DNA of 64,000 nucleotides from SAR324 cluster bacterium (GCA_028281495.1 JANQJU010000069.1:1-64000); one strand, 5' to 3'. Positions 25,238 to 34,870 are shown, counted from the stretch's first letter. Translations and numbers: made by a program. Notes: generated by a model from the sequence alone, not told the origin.

Positions 25238-27034
25238 ATGAAAAGATTTTTTGATTCCATCATCCTCTTACGTAAAATACAGGCCTCTGTGATGAAGGGT
25301 ATCCTATGGATCCTATGGATCACGGGTTGTGTTGTTTTGTGGACACTTCCTGCGTTTGCCCAAACCAGCATTACAGTGGACGAGATGTTTGAGAAGGCCC
25401 AGAATTATCATTACGGTTCTAATGGTTTCATTCAGGATTATCGTAAAGCGGAAACTTGGTACCATTTAGCAGCCACTGAAGGACATCCACCGTCACAGTT
25501 TGCTTTGGGGCTGTTGCACTATCATGGGTGGGGCGTGCCGCAGAATTACAAAATCGCTTTTCAACGATTTGAAGATGCTGTGGAAAACGGTCACACAGAA
25601 GCTCAGTATTACACAGGGGTGATGTTTTATTACGGTAAAGGGGTACAGCAAGATTATGCCAAGGCAGTGGAACGCTTTTTTCAATCCTCAGAAAAAGGCC
25701 ATGCGGCTTCTGAGTATTATGTGGGGTTCATGTATTATTACGGGCGAGGCGTAACGCAGAATTTTGAAACTGCTTTTCAATGGTTCCAAAATTCGGCTGT
25801 CAAGGAACATCCACCAGCACAATATTATTTGGGGTTGATGTATGAGCAAGGCCGGCAACTTCCTAAAGACGAATTGAAAGCGGTCGAGTGGTACAAAAAA
25901 GCGGTGGAGAAAGGAGACCTGAATGCGAAACGTCGGCTCACTAATTTGACCAAACAATTGCAGAGACGGGATCCTGTGACAGCACAGCCGGTTCCACAGC
26001 CTCAAGCTACTGCTCAATCTTCAGAAACGGAAATCCCGTTGGAAGGCCAAATAGAACCTCAAACAACGGAATCCATCAATCATTCCGAGCCGGTCGAAGT
26101 TGGAATGGAAATCGATCCTCCCAGCGAAACAGAAACGGCCGATATAGAGTCAATTGTTAGCAATGCCGCAGAAACACCGGCAGAAACACCAGTAGAAACA
26201 CTAGCAGAAACACCAGGGCCGACAACAGAAGAGCCACCCCAAACAGAAGAACCAGCACAAATTGCAAAAGCGACGATTGGATTGATTCCCAAACCCACGA
26301 TTCTCGCTCCTCCTCCCCCACCGGTGTATGCTTGTTTATCTGAAGATTATCGCAAAATGGAAGTATTGGAGGATCTTCCTTCGCCTTTACCAGAAGGGAA
26401 TTGCGAGTCCCCTCAACCCAAACACAGTTATACTCATTGTGATTTTCGTGAAAAAGATTTGTCAGACTTGGATCTGAGTTATGCTTCGTTTGAGGGGATG
26501 GATTTAACACGAACCAATCTATCAAGTAGTCGTTTGAATCATACAAATTTGGATAGGGCGAATCTGAGTAAAGCGGATTTTACCCGGGCCGACTTGCGAC
26601 ATGCGTCGTTCAAGCAGGCAATTCTACAAGGAGCAAATTTGGAAGGAATTTTTGCCTGTGGCTCCCATTGGGACGAAGCACAGGTGAACGGAGCGTTCTT
26701 GTATCGTGCCGATTTGGATGGGGCGAGTTTCATCAATACCAATTTGAATGGAGCGTTTTTAGTACAAGCCAACCTGAGCCGTGCGAGCCTGCATGAAACC
26801 CGATTTCGCGAGGCGCGTATTCGGTCCATGCAATTGTATGATGCCCAAATTGATCGTGCTAACTTCAACGGAGCTTTAGGTATCCCAGAGTGGCTCTTTC
26901 CTTATTTGACGGTGGATGGGGAACTGAAAACACTCGAAGTTCCGACACCAAGCCGATCTGAAACGGTTGAAGTTCCCGCCAGTATCACGGCTTCTACGAT
27001 TGATGCCACATTAGATTCCACTCAATCTCCTTAA
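25238..27034 (+). CDS. Exported Sel1-repeat and pentapeptide-repeat fusion protein
   Basis: A 598-residue protein in four parts. A signal peptide ends near LPAFAQTS (about residue 42); the ATG at 25292 (MKGILWIL) is a plausible alternative start. Five Sel1-like helical repeats follow at about residues 48-225 (for example AQYYTGVMFYYGKGVQQDYAK). A Glu/Thr/Pro linker (about 230-350) carries repeated AETPVET-type units. Last come about 25 pentapeptide-repeat units (about 395-565, such as LSKADFTRADLRHASF). Sel1 and pentapeptide arrays are binding scaffolds, so an extracytoplasmic adaptor is the best guess. The partner is unknown. Confidence 0.87.
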   Translation: MKRFFDSIILLRKIQASVMKGILWILWITGCVVLWTLPAFAQTSITVDEMFEKAQNYHYGSNGFIQDYRKAETWYHLAATEGHPPSQFALGLLHYHGWGVPQNYKIAFQRFEDAVENGHTEAQYYTGVMFYYGKGVQQDYAKAVERFFQSSEKGHAASEYYVGFMYYYGRGVTQNFETAFQWFQNSAVKEHPPAQYYLGLMYEQGRQLPKDELKAVEWYKKAVEKGDLNAKRRLTNLTKQLQRRDPVTAQPVPQPQATAQSSETEIPLEGQIEPQTTESINHSEPVEVGMEIDPPSETETADIESIVSNAAETPAETPVETLAETPGPTTEEPPQTEEPAQIAKATIGLIPKPTILAPPPPPVYACLSEDYRKMEVLEDLPSPLPEGNCESPQPKHSYTHCDFREKDLSDLDLSYASFEGMDLTRTNLSSSRLNHTNLDRANLSKADFTRADLRHASFKQAILQGANLEGIFACGSHWDEAQVNGAFLYRADLDGASFINTNLNGAFLVQANLSRASLHETRFREARIRSMQLYDAQIDRANFNGALGIPEWLFPYLTVDGELKTLEVPTPSRSETVEVPASITASTIDATLDSTQSP

Positions 27035-27259
27035 TAAATAATAGGATAACATTTATTAGGCATTCGAAAGCCACAGGATAATTTATCGAGCATCCAACGG
27101 CCTGTGAATGTCTAAATTTTATGTTTTGCTGTCGATACTCTATTAAAAATATTGTGAAATGCTTCACTGTTATTTTTTACAATCAACTGCGGTTTAATGG
27201 GAAGACAACGCTGGTTTGGACGTGAGCCAGATTTTTTCATCCTTAAATCGGAGTGATGC

Positions 27260-28807
27260 ATGTTAGCAAAAACTTTTTCAGCCACTGTCTTAGGAATCAA
27301 TGCGCATCCAATCGAAGTGGAAGTGGATATCTCAATGGGATTGAGTTCATTCAATATTGTGGGTTTACCGGATGGCACCATTAAAGAGAGTCGAGAACGG
27401 ATCATGGCAGCAATCCACAATTCGGGAATCAGTTTTCCAATCCGCCGAGTGGTGGTCAATTTAGCTCCGGCTAATTTACGAAAGATTGGCTCTGGTTTTG
27501 ATTTACCGATTGCGGTGGCTTTGTTGGGGGCTTTGGGTTTGTTTTCGGAAGAGTCGTTAGAGCGCTATCTTATTGTTGGCGAATTGACGTTGGATGGCCA
27601 AGTGCGTCACGTCCGAGGAATGCTGCCCATTGCTCTTGCTGCTCGTGAATGTGGGGTGAAGGGTTTGATTTTACCCAAGGTGAATGAGGCGGAAGCAGCG
27701 GTGGTTTCAGATGTATGGCGGCTACCTGTGGAATCGTTGCGAGATGTGGTGGAGTACTTCCAGGGGCAGCGAGCGATTCACCCAAATGCTTATGATTTAT
27801 CTGGCTTATTCCAACAACACGAAAGCTATGAAGAAGACTTCCAAGATGTGAAAGGGCAAGAGATGGTCAAGCGAGCTTTGGAAGTGTCTGCTTCCGGTAA
27901 TCACAACTTGCTCATGATTGGCCCCCCTGGCACTGGAAAGACGATGTTGGCCCGACGTATTCCTACGATTTTACCTCCCCCTTCGTTTGAAGAAGCACTG
28001 GAAATCACCAAGATCCACAGCATTGCGGGGGTGTTGCATGCCGACACGCCGCTTGTTGCGACACGCCCCTTTCAATCTCCCCATCATTCGATTTCTCCTG
28101 CCAGCTTGGTCGGGGGTGGGATGATTCCCGGTCCTGGAGAAATTTCCTTAGCCCATCATGGCGTTTTGTTTTTAGATGAGTTGCCTGAATTTCCTAGAGG
28201 CATCTTGGAACTGCTCCGGCAACCCTTAGAAGACCGCCGTATTACGATTTCAAGAGCTACGTTGTCTTTGGAATTTCCCACAAACTTTCTATTGTTAGCG
28301 GCCATGAATCCATGTCCCTGTGGCTATGCGGGAATGTCTCCAAAAAGTGGAGGCTCGGTGCCTGAGTGCCGCTGCACCTTCTGGCAGATAGAAAAATATC
28401 GTTCCAAGATTTCGGGGCCGTTGTTGGATCGAATGGATATCCAATTGCCAGTCTCAACCGTCGAATATGAAAATTTAGCCAACCATCGACGTGGAGAAAG
28501 CTCAGCTTCCATCCGAAAGCGAGTAATTCAAGCACGGCAAATCCAAGCGGAACGATTTCGTGATTCTAAAACCCGTCACAATGCCGAAATGAGTCGTCGA
28601 GAAATTGAGCATCATGCAGCGCCCACCCCAGCGGCTCAACGATTGCTCGAAAAGGCCATGACCAACATTGGCCTCAGTGCCCGTGCTTACGACCGCATTC
28701 TCAAGGTATCCCGCACGATTGCAGACCTCGCCGGAGTTGAAATCATTGATGAACCCCATATTGGCGAAGCGATCCAATATCGTAGCTTGGACCGACCAAT
28801 CTCTTAA
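27260..28807 (+). CDS. comM: Mg-chelatase-like AAA+ protein ComM/YifB
   Basis: A 515-residue protein of normal family length. The N-terminal ChlI-like region has IEVEVDISMGLSSFNIVGLP then DGTIKESRERI. The AAA+ core carries the Walker A IGPPGTGKTMLARR (about residue 217) and Walker B GVLFLDELPEF. The C-terminal region has NPCPCGYAG and SARAYDRILKVSRTIADL. ComM is a hexameric helicase that drives branch migration during natural transformation; it also occurs in bacteria not known to be competent. No other competence genes are in the window. Confidence 0.95.
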   Translation: MLAKTFSATVLGINAHPIEVEVDISMGLSSFNIVGLPDGTIKESRERIMAAIHNSGISFPIRRVVVNLAPANLRKIGSGFDLPIAVALLGALGLFSEESLERYLIVGELTLDGQVRHVRGMLPIALAARECGVKGLILPKVNEAEAAVVSDVWRLPVESLRDVVEYFQGQRAIHPNAYDLSGLFQQHESYEEDFQDVKGQEMVKRALEVSASGNHNLLMIGPPGTGKTMLARRIPTILPPPSFEEALEITKIHSIAGVLHADTPLVATRPFQSPHHSISPASLVGGGMIPGPGEISLAHHGVLFLDELPEFPRGILELLRQPLEDRRITISRATLSLEFPTNFLLLAAMNPCPCGYAGMSPKSGGSVPECRCTFWQIEKYRSKISGPLLDRMDIQLPVSTVEYENLANHRRGESSASIRKRVIQARQIQAERFRDSKTRHNAEMSRREIEHHAAPTPAAQRLLEKAMTNIGLSARAYDRILKVSRTIADLAGVEIIDEPHIGEAIQYRSLDRPIS

Positions 28808-28919
28808 AGAGTGTCCTTCAGGAGTTATCTTGGCAAGCAATTGTGGCTTCTACATAATGGAAATGGGTACTATAAGTTTCCGAGTCGTCTCCTTCTGAAC
28901 CTGTGTTTGAAGTGACCAA

Positions 28920-30914
28920 ATGAAGTATCTGGTGATCACAGTTTTTATGGCGGCTACTCTGAGATTGGGTTTGAGTGGTTTTCCTCTCCATCAGGATGAG
29001 TTGGCCACCACGTCCATCTTTGCTCAATTGCCGTTCCTACAAATCTTCATCAATTACCAATATCCAAACAACCATATTTTCCATACGGTTTTGGTTCATT
29101 TTTTATTGGAAACGTTTGGCCTCCAAGAACCCATCCTGCGTTTGCCTGTTTTATTGGCATCCTTTCTGAGTCTCATCTACGCGTATCAGACTGCTCATTT
29201 GATGACTGGAAACCGGTGGAGTGCACTTTTAGTGGTTCTGTTTCTTTCCTTCAGTTATGGGCATTTGTATTTTTCTACGAACGCGCGTGGGTACATGATC
29301 ATCACGTTGATTGCCCAAATCATAATCCATTGGTTGGTACAGCAATACCGCTTGGAAAACCCTCTTCCGTTGTCGTGGTCCCGTTGGGGAGGGATGACAC
29401 TTATGCTGGTTATAGGGACATGGACAGTGCCCACTTTTGCTCTGTTTGAGGCTTCACTCATGATGTGGGCTGTTTGCTTTTCATGTTACCGTTGGTGGCA
29501 GAATAATGCATTCTCACCCACCCGGAGACGTCCTTTTTTCCAAACATCATGGTCTGCCTGTCGTTTGGAAATGCAGCTGCTTGCAACGGGACTGTTCGGA
29601 CTCGGAATGGTTTATGTACAATATGGAGTGATCATTCCTCGTAAAATTTTCAGGTTCGCTCTGGGTGATCCGAATGTCGACGCCAATTATTTTGATTATA
29701 TGCGGGATGTGGTTCGATGGCTGGGAAATGGACTGGCAATGGAGGTGGTGACTCTTGTCTTGATCACTATTGGATTCATCACACTGTTTCGGGCACGATC
29801 TCGGTCTTTGGGACTACTGGGGTGTGTTGCTTTGGGTGTTGTGTTCCCTGTAGTTGCTGCCGAGATAGGGTTGTTGAAAGGGATGCCTCCCACACGGGTG
29901 TTCTTATATATGCAGCCTATGCTAGCCATCGTAGCAGTGATGGGTATCCAAGCATTGGCACGAGGGCCAGTATGGTTTCCACGAATTGTTGGAATTCTGG
30001 TGGCATGTTTGGTTGTTGAAGGGGGATGGACGTATTACACACGGCTGTGGGTGCCTTATCGTGAGCGCCCCGACTATCAGCAAGTGAGGCAGTTTATTAA
30101 ACAACTCGGACCGCACGACCTTTTTATTAGTTCTGATAAAACGCATGTCTGGATGTATCTGTATGGCAATCCAGGAATGCGAGATCGAGTGCTGAACATC
30201 TTGAATTCGGGAAAGCTGGACAATATTTATTTTTTAGAAAGCCAAGAATCCGATTCGAGTGATTTATCGAGGGAAGTCTTTGGTAATGTTGAATACCTTC
30301 GATTGGAGAAACAGCGTGCGGCCAATAACTTTGCAAACCAACGAAGCATTCCGATCCCTTTGCATTTTTCAGAACCTGTTCAGGATTGGGGGGTGCTACG
30401 TATTTATCGGATCCAACCTCACTTGATTCACCCCAAATTCAGTGTATTTCGGGATTCGGTGGAGGAGCACTTCAAGGCAACTCAGCCCGCGAACATCCAG
30501 GTCATTCCCACTGTGGAAACTAGGGAGGACTCTAAGGAGTTGCATTCAGTGTTGTTGGTGGAAGGTCCCCAACAAAAAATCATGTTGTTTAATCCAAATG
30601 AATCCAAGATTTCTTCCGGTCAGCCTTTGTTGAATTTGAACTTGCTCTATACGAGTGCCTCGATCAGGGATAAAACTCTATATGCTTCTGGGCACATTTA
30701 TCCAGATGGTCAGTTGTATATGTCGCCAGCGTGGTTATTGAATCTTTGGACAGTAGAACACCCTTATGGGGATGTTTTATATGAGCGAAGTTGGTTCCCC
30801 CGATTGTTCCTTACGGCATCCCTCTACACAGATGACTATCTCATTCTGGAAGATGTTCCAGCCGGTAAACATGGTCTGGCCAATATGCATTCCTTTTGGA
30901 TTGGTGAGTTGTGA
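28920..30914 (+). CDS. GT-C family membrane glycosyltransferase (PMT/ArnT-like)
   Basis: A 664-residue protein with about ten N-terminal membrane helices and a C-terminal soluble part of about 270 residues. The first periplasmic loop carries HQDELATTSIF, the acidic Asp-Glu motif of GT-C enzymes that bind polyprenyl-phosphate sugars. STNARGYMI fits the following family region. Such enzymes move a sugar or aminosugar from a lipid carrier to protein, lipid or glycan on the outer face of the inner membrane. Acceptor and donor are not readable. It converges on the LacI gene with 8 bases between them. Confidence 0.75.
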   Translation: MKYLVITVFMAATLRLGLSGFPLHQDELATTSIFAQLPFLQIFINYQYPNNHIFHTVLVHFLLETFGLQEPILRLPVLLASFLSLIYAYQTAHLMTGNRWSALLVVLFLSFSYGHLYFSTNARGYMIITLIAQIIIHWLVQQYRLENPLPLSWSRWGGMTLMLVIGTWTVPTFALFEASLMMWAVCFSCYRWWQNNAFSPTRRRPFFQTSWSACRLEMQLLATGLFGLGMVYVQYGVIIPRKIFRFALGDPNVDANYFDYMRDVVRWLGNGLAMEVVTLVLITIGFITLFRARSRSLGLLGCVALGVVFPVVAAEIGLLKGMPPTRVFLYMQPMLAIVAVMGIQALARGPVWFPRIVGILVACLVVEGGWTYYTRLWVPYRERPDYQQVRQFIKQLGPHDLFISSDKTHVWMYLYGNPGMRDRVLNILNSGKLDNIYFLESQESDSSDLSREVFGNVEYLRLEKQRAANNFANQRSIPIPLHFSEPVQDWGVLRIYRIQPHLIHPKFSVFRDSVEEHFKATQPANIQVIPTVETREDSKELHSVLLVEGPQQKIMLFNPNESKISSGQPLLNLNLLYTSASIRDKTLYASGHIYPDGQLYMSPAWLLNLWTVEHPYGDVLYERSWFPRLFLTASLYTDDYLILEDVPAGKHGLANMHSFWIGEL

Positions 30915-30922
30915 TTAGAAAA

Positions 30923-31909
30923 TCACAAACGTTTTGCTACGGAACGCCGCTGCACTAGCGTTGGAATGAATGGAGGGGGGGCTGAGGATGCAGAATTGAG
31001 GACCAATTCCACACTGGTCTGTCCCATTTCCAAGAGAGGTTGGTGGATGGTCGTAAGCGGAGGGTAGAGGTAGCGCGTCCAAATGATGTCATCAAATCCA
31101 ACAATAGACACATCGTCTGGAATTTTCAGACCCGCTTCGAAAATTGCGGCCATTGCTCCAGCAGCCATGTGGTCATTGCCCGCAAAAATTGCAGTGAAAG
31201 GAACCTTTTGTTGGATCAATACGCGGGTGTTGATATAGCCACTTTCTTCGTCGAAAGTTCCGTTCAAGACCAATTTAGGATCGAAAGCAATGCCGTGCTC
31301 TTTCAATGCCCTTTGATAGCCTTGCATACGCAGTTGGCTATCGATGATGGAAAGCGGACCCGCCAAATGCACGATTCGACGATGTCCATGCTCCACCAAA
31401 TGTTGTGTGGCTAAAAAGCCCCCCACTTCGTTATCCACATAAATACAGGAAGCTTCCAACTCCGGCAGGTAACGATTGATACACACCAAATGGTGCCCTT
31501 TTTCGATCCAAAACCGAATATAGTAATCCGAAATATTGGATTGGCAGATCAACAATGCTTCACACTTTTGATTGATCAAAAACTCAACCGCATCCTTGGC
31601 TTTTTTTTCGTCCTCATTGCCATCCACCATAATCAGTTGCATGCCTACCGATTCGACCTGCATTTCGATTCCTTTCAACAAGGTGCCGTAGAAGGGACTC
31701 GCTATATCTCCTACCAAGACTCCAATCGCGTTCGAACGACGGGAGGCTAAGTTTCTAGCGACTGTGTTTGGCTTGTAATCGAGCTGCTGCATGGCCCTCA
31801 TGACTTTGTCATAGGTCTCTGGATTCACTTTGGCGTTGCCAGTCAGTACTCGTGAAACCGTGGCTTTGGAAACCCCTGATAGCTTTGCAACTTCTTTGAT
31901 CGTAGCCAT
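30923..31909 (-). CDS. LacI-family transcriptional repressor
   Basis: A 328-residue protein. The N-terminal HTH ATIKEVAKLSGVSKATVSRV is followed by the hinge YKPNTVARNLASRRSNAIGV and a periplasmic-binding-type effector domain (VGFDDIIWTRYLYPPLTTI). The family typically binds a palindrome with a central CG. Exactly such sites (GAAACCGGTTTC) lie in the divergent spacer, one of them 121 bp from this start and others at the sugar-binding gene. That fits autoregulation plus repression of the transporter. The sugar inducer is unknown. Confidence 0.93.
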   Translation of the reverse strand: MATIKEVAKLSGVSKATVSRVLTGNAKVNPETYDKVMRAMQQLDYKPNTVARNLASRRSNAIGVLVGDIASPFYGTLLKGIEMQVESVGMQLIMVDGNEDEKKAKDAVEFLINQKCEALLICQSNISDYYIRFWIEKGHHLVCINRYLPELEASCIYVDNEVGGFLATQHLVEHGHRRIVHLAGPLSIIDSQLRMQGYQRALKEHGIAFDPKLVLNGTFDEESGYINTRVLIQQKVPFTAIFAGNDHMAAGAMAAIFEAGLKIPDDVSIVGFDDIIWTRYLYPPLTTIHQPLLEMGQTSVELVLNSASSAPPPFIPTLVQRRSVAKRL

Positions 31910-32029
31910 ATTTTCTCGGTTTCTTCAATGATTACAGATTCTAAAAAGGACAATTGATGAAATGCTAGTAACTAGATTCCAGCATAGGATAAAGGTTGTG
32001 GAGTTGTCAACGAGGTTTTGAATCTTGTA

Positions 32030-32041
32030 GAAACTGGTTTC
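32030..32041. promoter_or_regulatory. LacI-type operator, imperfect (GAAACTGGTTTC)
   Basis: A 12-bp near-palindrome with one change from GAAACCGGTTTC, 121 bp upstream of the lacI-like start. It is probably the autoregulatory site. Confidence 0.55.
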
Positions 32042-32184
32042 ATAGTAACGTAAAATGACCTCTCGAACTGAGGAATAATTTCTTTCATCTGATAAATCTT
32101 AATCAAATCAAGGGAAAATCAAGTATTGAAGTTTTATCCATAAAATTCCTGATAGGTTAAAATTTTTGTAAGGGATTTGTTTTA

Positions 32185-32196
32185 GAAACCGGTTTC
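32185..32196. promoter_or_regulatory. LacI-type operator (GAAACCGGTTTC)
   Basis: A perfect 12-bp palindrome with central CG. It lies midway between the repressor and binding-protein genes and could allow looping with the operator pair at 32609-32634. Confidence 0.7.
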
Positions 32197-32206
32197 AAGT
32201 TGATGT

Positions 32207-32276
32207 TAAGCTCAGCCTCATGCAAAAGACTTCGCAGTGCATGCAATCCGAACAAGCCTACGTAGCGTTGAGCTTA
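32207..32276. other. Long-range inverted repeat TAAGCTCA...TGAGCTTA
   Basis: TAAGCTCA (32207-32214) and TGAGCTTA (32269-32276) enclose 54 bases that include the palindrome TGCATGCA. It could be a transcribed stem-loop or a binding site. Nothing supports a particular RNA family. Confidence 0.35.
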
Positions 32277-32572
32277 CATTACCGAATAAGTCACTTGAGG
32301 ATTTGAGTATGGATTCATTGTCAAACAATTCTTATTTCATAGTGGCTTGATGAGGAGCGTTATCCACCTTGTATTTCGCTATCTCTGAAGCAATCGTGAA
32401 CCTGTTTAAAATGATAGTAACCGAGAAGGAGATAATTTTTGTATTGAACAATATATTGCCTTAGGTCCAATGTCCTATTGGAGGTTTTGTTCTATGAACT
32501 CCAATTTGGAGGCAATCGTTTCGACTGACAATATTCAAGGGAAACAAAGTTAAATTTTTGTTAATGAAGTCC

Positions 32573-32601
32573 TTGACAGACCAAAGTCATTAGGATAGCT
32601 T
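32573..32601 (+). promoter_or_regulatory. Candidate sigma-70 promoter for the sugar-binding gene
   Basis: TTGACA (32573-32578), a perfect -35, has TAGCTT 17 bases downstream as a weak -10. Transcription would then begin around 32608, directly at the paired operators, which is where a repressor would block it. Confidence 0.55.
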
Positions 32602-32608
32602 CTGTTTT

Positions 32609-32634
32609 GAAACCGGTTTCATGAAACCGGTTTC
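32609..32634. promoter_or_regulatory. Tandem LacI-type operators
   Basis: Two perfect GAAACCGGTTTC palindromes (32609-32620 and 32623-32634), separated by AT and set 14 bp centre to centre, lie just downstream of the candidate promoter. This identifies the binding-protein gene as a likely LacI-family target. Confidence 0.8.
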
Positions 32635-32735
32635 GATCATAAACGTTATGCAAGAACGTGTAGAGATGACTCTACGAACACGGCATTTCTTTGAAAAAGG
32701 AATGTGGTTAATTAACCAAACAATTTAGGAGGTGT

Positions 32736-34013
32736 ATGAAACGAGCATTGTTTGCCGCATTGGTAGGATTTTTAGCATTGGCTTACTCCGTAGTGGGAGT
32801 AAATACCCTGCATGCCGCAAAGATCACAATTGCTTGTGGTCCGGGGGATGAGCGTTCGCAATCTTGTAAAAATATGGCAAATGAGTGGGCGAAAGCAAAT
32901 GGACATGAGGTTGAATTGTTTGTCAATCCACGGCTGAGTAGCGATGCCTTAGGGTTTTTTCAACAAATTTTAGCTGCAAAAAGTACGGATGTTGACATTT
33001 TTATGATCGACGTGATTTGGCCTGGATTGTTAGCCAAGCATTTTATCGATCTCAAAGAGTACATTCCAGAGAGCCATATCAATGCGCATTTTGAATCGAT
33101 TGTAAAAAATAATACCGATTCGAAAGGGCGACTTGTGGGCGTACCATATTTCACGGACGCAGGCCTGATGTATTATCGCAAAGACCTACTGGACAAGCAT
33201 GGACACGAAGCCCCTAAGACTTGGGCCGATTTGGAGCGAATCTCTAAAGATATCATGGCGAAAGAGAACAATCCGAAGCTGCTTGGTTTTGTATGGCAAG
33301 GAAGAGCCTATGAAGGCTTAACATGTGATGCTTTAGAGTGGATCGATTCTTTTGGAGGGGGCACGATTGTAGAGAAAGATGGTACTATTAGTATCAACAA
33401 TCCGAAGGCTATAGAGGCATTGGATACGGCTCGTTCCTGGATCGCGGATGGAATCACTCCAGAAAGTATTCTTAACTATGCTGAAGAAGATTCTCGAGGT
33501 GTGTTTCAATCGGGTAATGCGATTTTCATGAGAAATTGGCCTTATGCCTGGTCGTTAGCCCAAGGGGATGAATCTCCCATCAAAGGCAAGGTCGGAGTCG
33601 CTCCGATTCCTATGGGTGGAGCCACAGGTAAACACAGCGGTGCTCTCGGTGGTTGGCAGCTCGCTGTAAGCAAGTATTCTAAAAACCCAGAAGCAGCCGC
33701 AAAGATTGTTGAATACTTGACAACCAAAGAGAGCCAAATGCGGATGGCGATCAAGCACTCAAATCTACCTACTCGACCGGATGCATATGAGGATCCTAAA
33801 TTGGCAGCAGAGGCTCCGTTTATGGTAAGTCTGTTGGATACCTTCAAAAATGCTGTTGCTCGGCCTTCCTCCGTAACGGCAAGGAAGTACAATCGAGTTT
33901 CCAGTAAATTTTGGTCTGAAGTTCACAATGTGCTAGCCGGCAAAAAGACCGGTGCTGAAGCCGCCGCTGAACTAGAAAAACAACTAGAGCGTATCAAAGG
34001 ACGACGCTGGTAA
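32736..34013 (+). CDS. ABC transporter family 1 solute-binding protein (sugar, ThuE/maltose type)
   Basis: A 425-residue secreted protein with a signal peptide (ALFAALVGFLALAYSVVGV, then HAAK). The mature protein has family 1 solute-binding features: GDERSQSCKNMANEWAKANG, DVDIFMIDVIWPGLLA, GVPYFTDAGLMYYRKDLLDK and FMRNWPYAW. Relatives bind trehalose, maltose, sucrose or other alpha-glucosides. The AGGAGGT site is 3 bases from the ATG. No permease or ATPase gene follows within the window; the next genes are unrelated and on the other strand. It is controlled by the operators upstream. Confidence 0.92.
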   Translation: MKRALFAALVGFLALAYSVVGVNTLHAAKITIACGPGDERSQSCKNMANEWAKANGHEVELFVNPRLSSDALGFFQQILAAKSTDVDIFMIDVIWPGLLAKHFIDLKEYIPESHINAHFESIVKNNTDSKGRLVGVPYFTDAGLMYYRKDLLDKHGHEAPKTWADLERISKDIMAKENNPKLLGFVWQGRAYEGLTCDALEWIDSFGGGTIVEKDGTISINNPKAIEALDTARSWIADGITPESILNYAEEDSRGVFQSGNAIFMRNWPYAWSLAQGDESPIKGKVGVAPIPMGGATGKHSGALGGWQLAVSKYSKNPEAAAKIVEYLTTKESQMRMAIKHSNLPTRPDAYEDPKLAAEAPFMVSLLDTFKNAVARPSSVTARKYNRVSSKFWSEVHNVLAGKKTGAEAAAELEKQLERIKGRRW

Positions 34014-34178
34014 GACCTCCTCCGTGCAGGATTACTAATCTTCCCGGCCCTCTTCTTCAAAAGTGGAGAATGGTAGTCCTGCATTTCATCTTTGCTTTAC
34101 CCACCAAAATCCACACTATGTTGTCGATTTCGGCAATTTCTTCGATTCCACTCAAGTTGTAACATCGCTTTTTCCGAT

Positions 34179-34222
34179 AGCTTTGATCGGACGTTCAATT
34201 AGCTTTGATTGGACGTTCAATC
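34179..34222. repeat. Two 22-bp tandem repeats at the end of the CDGSH gene
   Basis: AGCTTTGATCGGACGTTCAA (plus TT) at 34179-34200 is followed directly by AGCTTTGATTGGACGTTCAA (plus TC) at 34201-34222. The second copy spans the stop codon of the minus-strand CDGSH gene. It looks like a local duplication. Confidence 0.7.
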
Positions 34223-34870
34223 GGCAGTGAAACCTTCTGGTTTGTGGCTTCCATCACAGAATGGTTTATTTTTAGAGTGACCGCAGCGGCACAAGGCCGC
34301 TTTGGTGCCTTTCCAAGCTTCTCGTCCACTCCCGGCATGAATGGTGAAATTTCCAGAAAGTAGCAAAGGTCCATTGGGGGCCTTTTTGATAGTCAAAGAA
34401 CCCCCTTCTGCTTCGATGCCTCCTCCGGTTTCACCGACGGCTCCATAATCCTGGAACTTAGCCTCTTCATGGCTGTTGTCACAAAAAGGTTTGTTTTTCG
34501 AATGACCGCAGCGACACAAAGCTGCACGGAATTGGACACCTGGCATGTCATCGGCGGCACCGTCAATTTCCAATGCCCCTTTAGCGTACAGAGGGCCATT
34601 GTAAACGATGGTGACTGTATTCTTATCATCTGCAGTTTCTGCTGGACTTCCATCTTTAGCTTGATACGTGAGTGCTCCAGTAGGACAGCGTTTGACCACT
34701 TCGATCGCCTCTTCTGAAGAAACCAGATTGGGCTGGCACCATGGCTGACGTCCACCCACAAATAAGTTACCCTGGGCACGTCCACATTCGCCGATATGAA
34801 TGCATAATCGGCCATCCCATTCCACATCCATCTTGTCTCCTGGAAATTTAGAAATATGTTTGTCGCTCAT
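34217..34870 (-). CDS. Iron-sulphur protein: Fer4_19 domain plus two CDGSH domains
   Basis: About 217 residues from the ATG at 34870. I preferred this to 34927 because GGAGG lies 9 bases upstream. The N-terminal part (LCIHIGECGRAQGN, VVKRCPTGALTY) matches the divergent 4Fe-4S mono-cluster family. Two zf-CDGSH motifs follow, ALCRCGHSKNKPFCDNSHEE and ALCRCGHSKNKPFCDGSHKP, each supplying the three-Cys one-His set for a redox-active 2Fe-2S cluster. The probable role is electron or cluster transfer under redox or iron stress. The two CDGSH motifs are nearly identical, indicating an internal duplication. Confidence 0.9.
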   Translation of the reverse strand: MSDKHISKFPGDKMDVEWDGRLCIHIGECGRAQGNLFVGGRQPWCQPNLVSSEEAIEVVKRCPTGALTYQAKDGSPAETADDKNTVTIVYNGPLYAKGALEIDGAADDMPGVQFRAALCRCGHSKNKPFCDNSHEEAKFQDYGAVGETGGGIEAEGGSLTIKKAPNGPLLLSGNFTIHAGSGREAWKGTKAALCRCGHSKNKPFCDGSHKPEGFTAD

